Source: Balamuthia mandrillaris (taxonomy: Eukaryota; Discosea; Longamoebia; Balamuthiidae). Taken from it: a stretch of DNA of 64,000 nt. The position numbers were made by a program, and so were the translations under genes. The notes below the pieces were generated by a model. That model made no database searches and was not told the origin of the DNA. It worked only from the letters and a program-made list of their open reading frames with translations. This document shows, one piece after another, positions 55,058 to 64,000 of this stretch. How positions within the stretch are numbered: the stretch's first letter is position 1; each line of letters starts with the position of its first letter. The stretch covers positions 212,001 through 276,000 of the forward strand of contig JAVKOQ010000015.1 of the NCBI GenBank assembly GCA_031835245.1, read 5' to 3'.

Positions 55058-58000
55058 TTACTGAAAGATTGAGCGATCGACGGAACGGATGGCAATGTTC
55101 TTGGTGCCAGGGCGCAAGTTCTCCTGGTTCAAGAAGTTCAACGGGAAGAACACCAAATGGCCCTTCACCTTTCGAAGCTCTCTCTCGCAGCGACGCTGCC
55201 GCTCTTCCTCTTCCTCCTCCGACGATTTGGTGGTCATCATGTCGAGCGTGGAGATGGCATCTTGTGGGATGTCCTCAAACAGCTTGTCAAATACGTTTGT
55301 GTTGCGCATTGCAGTGGCTCTCCACAAGCCTTCGTATATGGAAGAGACGACTGGATCACCAACATCCACATCAGATGAAGACGAAGGAGAGCCATCGTCC
55401 TCGAGAAGGCCTAAATGTTCGCGCCAAAGACGTTGACGGAGGGTGTGAGCGAAACGAGACACGGCGAAGGGTTTTCCTGCCATTTGGGACTCGATCATGT
55501 CCGTGTCGCGGATCACTGCTGCTATTTCGCTGTCTCTGTCTCCCTTGAAGCTATTGTGTGGTCACGTGAGGAAAGTTTAGGAGAAATAAAGATAAACTGA
55601 GCAAAGAAGGCACGGATTATACCTTCGGTCGTTGAGATTAGCAGAGCCAATGATGACCACCCGATCATCCACAATCATCAACTTGCAATGCACATAAACC
55701 TGCTCTGTGACATACTTGCCGTTTAACGTTCCAAAGCTCCTCAATGCATGGAAGCTAACAAAGTCGGAGACCTGCAAGTCCCTGTAGTATTGCTCCTCTT
55801 TGCTGCCGCTCTTGGCCTCCTTTCTCTTCCTCTCAATGAACTGCTGTAATCGCTCCAAAAGAGAAGTGCCACCACGAGAGATGGTGCTGTACTGCCACTG
55901 CATGATGTACCGAATGGAGGCGCTCTCATCAAAGGCGCCGTCAGGGTTGACCGGCAGAACAACCACCACACGAAAGGTCTCGCGACGAGTGATTGCCAAC
56001 TCCACTCTCTTGGCGATGTGCTCCACGACCACGTTCTTGACGCCGCCGCCGGCCAGAGAGGAGATGAAGTACTGGTTCTCAATGTAGATAAAGTGTTGGG
56101 CTTTGTCGATAACGTCGAGATAGGCCCTGTAGACCGAGGTTTCGGTCCTGTTACCTCCCGACCATTCCGCGATGCTACGAATGAGCTGTATGGAGACAGT
56201 GTTGCTATGGCTGCAATCCTCTCCGAAAACAGCAGAAAGTAACGAAGAAGAAGAACACAATGGATCGCAGGTCTTGATCATTATGTAAGGCACGGAGCTC
56301 TCCCCGTTGGATTCCTTGTGATGGTTCCACCGTTGGATAAAGTTCTTGGCCACATCTCTGGCGGCCCAGCCATCCATCGCCATATGGATGTCATGCCACG
56401 CCATCCTTGGTACCTCGTTCCGGTCTATATGCTCTGTAAAGGGCTTCTCCGGTTTGGTGATGCCCCTAACGCGCGGGTTGATATAGTCCAAGCCAGGCCA
56501 ACAAAGCTGTAGATGGCAATCATCCACAATGCGATGGCGGTGAGTGTCCCATCTGCCATAGCAAAGGTCCAAACCGCCGATGAAGGCCAGGTCCATGTCC
56601 ACCACCACGATCTTTTGGTGGTGACTCCAACTGAGCTGCAGTGCGTTGAGTGGAGGGTGACGAAGCACGAGGATGTTTGGGTGAAGCGAATTGAGGCGGC
56701 GTTGGGTGGAGGCGCTGTTGAGCTTGACGGCGATGCTCGTCTCGTTCCAGAGAATGACAAAAATCTTCACTCCCTGCTTGGCTTTTCGGAGGAGAAGGCG
56801 GTCGAGGCGGTTCTCTATGGTGGCGGAGTTAGCGTGACGGCGAAGGTAGATTTCTGGGACTAGGAACCAGTCCGTGATGAAGATGGTTTCTTGTGCGGCT
56901 TCCATTGCGGTAGCTATCGCGTCGAAGGTGTCTTCTCCATCCACAAACCTATGTTTGTTTTAAAATAAAAAAAAACAAATGAGTAGCTTGATAAAGAGAA
57001 CAAGGGGGAGGGAGAGGAACCATTTTGCACGAATGCCTTCCCGAACAGGAGAGTAAGAAAAATGGGGATTTTGTTTGAAGGCGTCTGTCCACTTGTAAAT
57101 GGTGCCAACCCACTCTCTGAGTTCTTCCTGAGAGCTGGCCGTAAACACTCGAGAGCCTTTCGTGGTTGTTATCTTCATCATGTTGCGAGAACTGTCCACT
57201 CTCAGAGAACATCCATCCAATGCAATCACCGCTTTGACTTCACTGAGGGAGGCTTTGGTGTTGTGATGATGTGGTGACAGAGGAGGAGAGGATTCTCCTT
57301 GTTCATGTTCTTTGCTCTCTCTTCCAAATTGGATGACGAGGTCTCTTGATCTGGAACTGCCAGTCCGTTCTCTTGCTGTTTCGTTACTTAATCTTTTGTT
57401 AAAAATGTGGGTTAGAGAGAATGAGGATGAGAGTGAGGGGAAGAAAATAACACACTTTCTTTGAGGAAAGTCGCCTTCCAAGTCATCACTGCTGTTGGCT
57501 GTTGTTTGAGTTGTATTGCTCGCTATCAAAGAACGTTTTGTAGCAGTGGCTGCGGCCGCCACCGCCGCAGTGGCTGTAACACTCCCTCCAGGAACTGCAG
57601 TACCGTTGGTCGGTGTTGATCTACGCACACTGCCGTGTGAATGCTTCTCCGAGGAAGTAGAAAAAGAAGAGCGCAAAGACGACGATGCCAATGACGAACC
57701 CGAACCTTTAGCATTCTCCATTGTGGCTGAAACGCTCTTTTGTGATGCGGAGGAACCACCTCTTGTCAACGGCGTTTCTGGTTCATCTGTGCTGTACACA
57801 ACCAAAAAGCCGTTATGTACCCAACACATTCTCCTCCGATTGCTCACCAGAACGCCTGTCCTCTCGCTGCTGTACTCTCTCTTCGGGTCCAAGATGCTTC
57901 CGGCAGTGACCTCGTTGGAGCTCTCGTCGATGGCTTTGACAGTCTGTCCTTCGCGAAGACGGAGACGAGAGGCAATGACGGTAGCGAGGTACTTGTAGAA

Positions 58001-59750
58001 CTTGCCAGCAATGTCCGGCTTCATAGTGAAGAGGACGTTGATGAAGTGGCCATCCACATAGAAGAGCTCCACTCCATCCTCGGCGGCCCACACCGCAGCA
58101 CTGGCGGGGCCTCCGTCCAGAAAGCTTATCTCACCAAAGGTCTCGGACTCTCCCATTATACCTAGAACTACCACTTCGTTGCCTTTTGCTGTTGTTTTTT
58201 TGTTGTTACATGAGTCAAAAAAAGAAATAAAAAGGACAAAGAGTTCACAATGTAAAAATGAAAGAGGAAAAGGGAATGAAGAAAACGTACTCTGTACAAC
58301 TTTACATGTGCCTTTGCTTACAAAGTATATTTTTTGGTATACTTGTCCCTCCTTCACGATGACATCATCTCGATTGTAGGTCTCACATTTAGCGCCTTTC
58401 AATAGGATTTCCCAATCCGTTTTGGTGAGCATGTACTTCTCCTCCGCTGATAACGTTGTCTCTTCTTGTTGTTTTTCCTCTTTTTCTGCTTTGACTTCTT
58501 GCGATGACTACAACGAAAACGTGTCAATAAAACTCGAAAGAAAACCTAAAGTACAAAAAAAGAAAGAAACAGAAACGATAACCAACAACAACAACAACAA
58601 AATAGAAAGCAGTAGGAACATTACACTAAGTGCGGTAGGTTGGGTAGCAGTAGGGCTTTTCTTTGAGTTTTGCCAAATGTTCTGCAAGAAATGAAAGCAC
58701 TCCTCTCCTTGCTTCAAGTGCTTGAAATAATACTTGTGTCGTTTGGTGGTGACGGTTATCTGTCCGTCTTTACTCTTTTCGATGGCACTCACTTTGCTCA
58801 AAGGAATGGCCTCTTTGGTCTTGGCGTTGAAAAACTTAGCAAAGAAGCAGATGTAGTTTTGTGAGACGTAGAGTCGTCCTCTCTTTCTTCCAAGAGCACA
58901 ACGGTAATCTGATAGTGCAGTAGTATTACATACAAGAATAAAATATTTGTAGTAAGAGTGCGGGAGAGAGAAGGCAGCGATGTACCTTTGATCACAACTT
59001 CTTCCTTTGGGAGGCCAAACCTTTTGGTAAACTTGCGATCTTTCTTGCTTGTACCGGTTGCCTGCATGGAAAGGTGATACGTTTGTTTGGATTATTTTTT
59101 ATTAAGTTTTTTTTTTTCGTTTGAAGAATGAAAAGAAACAAGAAAGAAACGCACCAATTCGGTGGACTTAGCACCAGGAGGAGCAGGCGCTTTCTTAGGC
59201 GGCGGTAACTCTCTCAACCGCTTCGCCAAGTTCTGTGCCAAGTTCATGTAAAACCTCTTCGCCAATGCCGGCTCTGTCTTGAACAACAAGCTCCATTCCT
59301 TGATACCCAACCTCCACGCCTCCACGTCAGTGCAAGCAATAACGGAGGCGCTGCTTAATCCATATTGATCCAACACGGACATCTCTCCAAGAATGGAGTC
59401 AGGTCCCATCGTAGCCAAAGTGATTTTGCTGCTTTTGTTACTTCCTCCTCCTTCGCCCACTTCCTTCTCAATGCGAACCTCTCCCGATTTGATGCGATAG
59501 AGGTAACGATTGTAGGTGCCCTCTTGGATGATGACATCGTTGCGTTGGAAGGTAACGAGGGAGGCCACTTCCACCACTTTGTACCAATCTTGAGCGGTAA
59601 GCTGGTTCTCTTCCGTAGGAACGTGCTCTTTACCCATCAGTTGCTCGGTTATGTTACATAGTGACATTTCGTCGTTCTCGTGAAGTCTTTCTATGATGCC
59701 CGTGCTGTTTTATTGGTTGGTTAGGACAACGAAAACGGAGCAGAAAATGG

Positions 59751-59792
<42 letters not shown>

Positions 59793-61253
59793 ACTTGGCT
59801 TCCTCGACATCGTAGGAGAGAGCCAGAAGTTCGTTGTATTGAAGGATTGGTGCATTCAACAGATAGTCAGCCACGTGTTTTACGGGTTGTAGGCTGAGCA
59901 GATAAAGCCGCTGCCTCTGCCATCTTTGAAATTCCAGTATCTTTTTGGCTAGACGACGAGCCTTGTCAAAGTTTATCAACTGGCCTTGGTCCTTTGTGTC
60001 GGTATTGGTTTCGTCAATCAGCACTAACTCCACCAAAAATGCAGCTATTATATGAGAGAATGAGAGGAAAGAAGTATTATAAGTTTCAAAAGTAAATGGG
60101 ATAGCCAGCAAGAGAAAGAGTACGAAGATAGGGAATAGCAGCGGTGGAAGTTCCAAGTTTCTTCAGTGCCCGGCGATAGTTTCTAAAATTCCTGGATGGG
60201 TGCATAAGTTGCGTTAATGCTTGGAAGTGTTTGTAGGTTTCCGGTGACAAATACTATGAAAATACAAAGAACAAAACATAAAGCAAGTTTAATAAGCGTA
60301 AAAGGAACGAGATAGAAGAAGAGGATAGGAACCTGCCAAGTTTTAGTGAGACGGATGACGGGAGTGGAGTGAAGGGCCGTAAGTATCTCCATCACTCCCG
60401 TAAAATTATTCAGTTTCTCACAAACCTGTTTTTTTTTTAGGTTAGTTGGTAAAAAGGAGTCCACCAAATTAAAACATTCTAGTAAAACAATACCAAAGCT
60501 ATTTGCACAAACTTCGTAATAGCAGCTGCACATCGCTCCACAGTGGCTTGTGTAATTATCTCCGTTATTACCCAATACGATGTCTTTTTTAATGTTCACT
60601 TTTGTTAGCAATCCCTTTAGAAAGAACGTGAGAGAGAGAGAGAGAACCTGCTTGAACCACATCTCATAAGCCAACACATTGGGAGCATCTCTCTTCCTGC
60701 TAACGCTCAGCCACGCTTGTCGCAAGAACTCGTGTGGACGCATGGCACTAATCAAGTTATACTCCTGTAGCGTGAGCTGGTGAGCAATCTCCTCTGCCGA
60801 TAACTTCGCAAACTTGACAACGGCGCGATGAAAGTGTTGCTTTGGCAGAACTCCACCAGGATTGCGTACTGGCGGCGGGTGGACGAGATGATCTGTAGTG
60901 TATTTTTGGATCTCGGCGCGAAGTATTTTGGAAGCTTGTCGCAACATGCGGATGGCTTGGTTGTGCTTGACTTTGGGCACCTCCTTCATGAAGGCCTTGA
61001 GACGGCCTTGTAAAGGAATGTCTTCCACAAAGTCTTCGATTCGAGTGGCCAGCCAGCGATTTAACATTATTGCAACACTATTATCGTTTGTTGAATAAGG
61101 ATTGAAGATTTCGAGAAACTAAAAGAAAAAGCGTACCCCGTCCAGATTTTGTCCTTGTGAGACTGAAAGTTACATCTCACTTGCTCTCCGTGCATATTGG
61201 GGCATGGACCTCGAAACGTGAAGAAGAAAGGTCAAGGAGAGGACGAACATAGC

Positions 61254-61289
<36 letters not shown>

Positions 61290-62908
61290 GAAAGAATCAG
61301 GAAAAAAAGGATATCTTATGATGAGCAAGCTCAACAACCGTCGAGGAGTACAAAACGAGCGGTATGTGAGCAGAAAGTCATCCAAGAGAGTGTAATAGTC
61401 CACCGCATTACGCAAGTTTTTGGCTGAGACAGAAGATTTAAATATTCGTCTCTCGCCGGAGGAGGTGATGCTGCCGTCGCTGCTGTGGCTCCACTCTCCT
61501 GAAAATTCATCTTCCTCATCCACAGGGTACTCATCGGCTTCTTCTTCTCCTTCCTCCTGCAAACTGCCAGAAGTTTTTGCTTCCTTGTGAGAAAACGACG
61601 ATGATGCTACGGATAATGACGATGAGGATGAGTCAGAATCAGAGTCTCGTCTGTGCCTCCTTTCGACAGTTGGTGTTCGAGAGATTGCTGTATTTGGATC
61701 TAATACTTTGTCCGCTTCGAAGAAGGTCAGCTTCTCCACCAACTTCGCCAAGGTAGCAGCATGTATGACAACTCCATTTCCTTTGGTCTCTGTCCACAGA
61801 TTGTCCTCTGAGTCTGGCTCTCCAAACTTGTACTTGTAATAAGTAATGCATGGAATATTGCCTTCCAAGAATGTAAACAAACAAAGGAAGGAAATAGAGA
61901 GAGAGAGAGAGAGAAGCAGATAAATATCAAAGAAAATAACGAAAAAGAGAAAGGTGTCGTACGATCGAGAAGAGCAACCACATCCCTGTGACCTGCCGCC
62001 TCAGCGACATCGCTGGGTGTTCCCTGTAGGCCGAGAATCTCTGGGTCAGCACCATTATGCAACAGAGTATCCACCAACTTTAGGTTGCCAGCTCTAGCCA
62101 CCAAGTGTAAACATGTCTCTTGTTCTCTGTTATTATTTATTGTTATGGTAAATAACAGAGAGAGAGAGAGAATTCTCGCACACAAAACAAAAGGGGGGAG
62201 CACAAGCACAAGCACAAGGCTAAAGTAAACCAAAAGAAGAGATAGAAAGCAAGCGTACGCATTCAAAGCATCGATATCAGCCTTCTGGTCGATAAGGAAT
62301 AGCATCAGCTCTCCGTTTCCTTTCCTCGCGGCAACGTGCAACGGCGTCTCCTTCTTGTCGTTCACCGCATTGACGTCCGCTCCCCTCGCTATCATCTCCA
62401 AAATGCATTCATAAAAGGGAGAGTTTCTCCCCTCTTTCTCCATCTCGTCTGCCGTTTCTTTCTCCCCTCCTTCGCCATGCCTTCCTCCCGCGCTGCACTG
62501 AGCAAACAAGTGCAGCGGCGTGTTCTTGTGTCGATCCGTTTTGCTGACGTCCGCCCCATTCTCCAACAGGAAAGAGATGAGGCGGAAGCGCTCCTCGCTC
62601 TCCCTCTCGTCCTGTTCTTTGGAGGAGTGGTCGGCTGCTTCGTCTTGGTCGTCGGGAGAGCAGGCCACGTGCAGCGGGGTTTGGTCCAGCCTGTCCTCGG
62701 CGTTGACGTTGGCCTGGGTGGGGTACTTCTGGAGGAGGAAGCGGGCCAGGTCGAGGTTGCGCGTCTGGGCGGCGATGTGGAGGAAGGTGCGGCCCTGCTG
62801 GTCGCGGGCGTTGACGCTCTCCCCCTCTTTCCTCAGCAGCTTGGCGAGCTGCTTGAAGGCGCCCTTGTGGGCCAGCGTGTGCAGCGCCGAGGGGTTCGTC
62901 TCTGCCAT
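55058..62908 (-). CDS. Ankyrin-RasGEF-cNMP-GRAM-cNMP-PH-phospholipase D protein
   Basis: Sixteen exons: 62259-62908, 61963-62126, 61315-61861, 61137-61217, 60648-61077, 60333-60425, 60124-60253, 59795-60044, 59155-59704, 58986-59061, 58625-58908, 58291-58507, 57456-58188, 57021-57392, 55623-56948, 55058-55550; 2131 aa with no frame conflict. Domains: ankyrin repeats 1-270; RasGEF-N about 420-560; RasGEF about 570-790; cNMP-binding about 800-940; GRAM about 985-1080; cNMP-binding about 1110-1240; PH, split by a Ser-rich insert, about 1250-1515; PLD 1525-2000. Both PLD HKD motifs are whole (HQKIVVVD, HCKLMIVD). RasGEF to second cNMP domain repeats Dictyostelium GbpD. The usual phosphate-binding Arg is Ser in both cNMP pockets. 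WFVDGEDTF joins PH to PLD as in animal PLD1. Intron 61218-61314 is AT-AC. Confidence 0.87.
61218..61314 (-). other. U12-type AT-AC intron
   Basis: On the minus strand the intron begins ATATCCTTT and ends CTTCAC. A branch site TCCTTGAC lies at 61231-61238, with its A 14 nt from the intron end. All three match the minor-spliceosome consensus. Removing it joins LLSLLII to RFRGPCP, restoring the expected RasGEF-N helix, and keeps phase with both neighbours. No GT-AG choice I tried does so. A GA repeat sits in the middle. Confidence 0.85.
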
Positions 62909-63527
62909 TTGTTTTTTTTTTTTTTTTTGTGTTTCTTTCCTCCCCCCACCCCCCCAAAAAGTAACTCCTCTTTCCCTTGTTTCTTTCGCTCTTTTCTTTC
63001 TTTGCTACTTACTTTTTTTTTTCGAGCAACAAGCACAAAGTAACCGCGCACTTGTTTCAAAGGAACCTCAATGAAGAACCAACCAACCAAAAAAACTGGC
63101 GAGCGGTGGTAAAGAGGGAGAAAAAAAGAGAGAGAGAGAGAGAGAAGGGGGAACAACCAACGACCGACGTTTAGCTCTGTTGGTGTACCGGCATCCACAC
63201 ACTTGGTTTGGGGTGGTTCAGCTCTGTGGGCCGCAAGCGGGATTGCGTGATCTTCTGCAATCGTTCTTTCCCGCCAATCGCCAGGCGGGAAATGGTCCGT
63301 CGGAAAATTTCGGCATCAAAATGACGTGTCCAGCTGTTGTTATCTTCCCGAAGATCAGATCATCGTGGCGGACCTTCGGAGTTTTGAACACGTCAGCAGT
63401 GAACGGAAGGGAAGGCAGCGCGTATCCCTCCCACTTTTCTATCCGTCCCCCTCATCTCGAAAAAAACAGAGAAGTGTCCCTGGGTTAACCTGTGCCGGCT
63501 TACAGAACCACCTCCGAGTGTATCACC
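62909..63527. promoter_or_regulatory. Divergent promoter between the RasGEF-PLD gene and eS21
   Basis: 619 bp with T-runs, a GA tract at about 63129-63145 and a perfect inverted pair of TTTCCCGCC boxes at 63267-63292. Confidence 0.5.
63267..63292. promoter_or_regulatory. Inverted pair of E2F-like boxes
   Basis: TTTCCCGCC (63267-63275) and its exact reverse complement (63284-63292) are 8 bp apart, about 240 bp upstream of the eS21 ATG. Each half fits the E2F/DP consensus TTTSSCGC. Binding is inferred only. Confidence 0.5.
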
Positions 63528-63841
63528 ATGCAGAACGACGAAGGAGTGAACGTTGACCTTTACATCCCCCGCAAGTGGTACGTTTCTTTCAAACGTGACA
63601 AATCAATCTGAATTGTTTTGGGGTGGAACTGACTCTTTTCAGCTCCGCCACACACCGTTTGATCACTGCCAAGGATCATGCCAGTGTACAAATCTCCGTC
63701 GGTAAAGTAGACCAAGATGGCAAGCTCACTGGTGAAGTTGAGACCTTTGCTCTGTGTGGATACATTCGCGCCATGGGGGAGGCTGACTCCGCCATGAACA
63801 GACTGGCAAGAGCTAACGGCTACCTTTCCAGGGTGGAATAA
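63528..63841 (+). CDS. RPS21: Ribosomal protein eS21 (RPS21)
   Basis: Two exons, 63528-63577 and 63643-63841; 82 aa (human 83). Starts [19 protein letters not shown] and contains [15 protein letters not shown] and [18 protein letters not shown], aligning along its whole length with animal eS21. It is a small-subunit protein near the 40S platform. The intron splits the Cys codon of PRKCSA. AATAAA at 63859-63864 is a possible polyadenylation signal. Confidence 0.97.
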
Positions 63842-64000
63842 ACAACTGAGCACGACACAAATAAAACAGGTTAACCAAAACTGATCTTTTTGCTCCACAT
63901 TTCTTTCTGTCTTTCCTTTCTCAAATGTTTGGCTCCTGGTTCTATCCTCCTTTTCTCCTCTCTTCACCACGTCCATCCGCCCTTCATCTTCTTTCTACTT
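63842..64000. other. 3' flank of eS21
   Basis: T/C-rich sequence up to the window edge with no recognisable gene. Confidence 0.5.

Noticed and set aside
1-64000. CRISPR arrays, bacterial operons, transposons or virus-like elements
   Set aside because: Tandem repeats here are simple microsatellites without spacers. No transposase, reverse transcriptase, integrase or capsid-like frame was recognised.

Overview
This is a compact, intron-rich nuclear segment of a eukaryotic protist. The best guess is an amoebozoan of the Acanthamoeba/Balamuthia group. The reasons are 5S rRNA genes that resemble, from memory, the Acanthamoeba 5S; a RasGEF-cNMP-GRAM-cNMP core otherwise known from Dictyostelium Gbp proteins; an expansin-like secreted protein; and Rac, CYRI and PAK-type signalling genes. 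Introns are mostly 60-120 nt and GT-AG. Microsatellites, mainly CT on the sense strand, fill many introns. I see no operons, CRISPR arrays or recognisable transposons. All gene models were built by hand; where exon coordinates are listed, the reading frame stays open across every junction.

Layout. 1-2.2 kb: the end of a Gln-rich gene, a TGTTC satellite and a DUF6940-like membrane protein. 2.2-9.5 kb: a double F-box/Ras-like protein (+), a START lipid-binding protein (-) and the UAP56/Sub2 RNA helicase (-). 9.9-14.3 kb: a 1172-aa MORN protein (-) and a small unknown protein (+). 14.6-19.1 kb: one gene (-) joining a YVH1/DUSP12-like pseudophosphatase to a STE20/PAK-type kinase. 20.2-23.6 kb: a large unknown protein with a HELAH motif. 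23.9-30.2 kb: VPS54 and a universal stress protein (both -). 30.6-33.3 kb: an EBAG9-like protein (+) and CYRI (-). 34.2-39.2 kb: a 53BP1-like tandem-BRCT protein (+) and an ankyrin-KH protein (-). 39.9-43.4 kb: a rhomboid (+) and TBC1D20 (-). 43.9-47.1 kb: an expansin-like protein (+) and Rac (-). 47.6-51.9 kb: an FtsX-domain permease-like protein (+). 51.9-53.7 kb: two 5S rRNA genes in opposite orientation around a small coiled-coil, tail-anchored gene. 54-55 kb: the splicing factor YJU2. 55.1-62.9 kb: a 2131-aa protein with ankyrin, RasGEF-N, RasGEF, cNMP-binding, GRAM, cNMP-binding, PH and phospholipase D domains. 63.5-63.8 kb: ribosomal protein eS21.

The genes do not form one pathway, but signalling to membranes and actin recurs: Rac, a Rac-binding CYRI, a PAK-like kinase with a p21-binding remnant, a RasGEF-PLD, and the trafficking factors TBC1D20 and VPS54. 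The most unusual items are three domain fusions (ankyrin-RasGEF-cNMP-GRAM-cNMP-PH-PLD; pseudophosphatase-PAK kinase; double F-box with a degenerate Ras-like domain), one strong U12-type AT-AC intron, and the inverted 5S pair.
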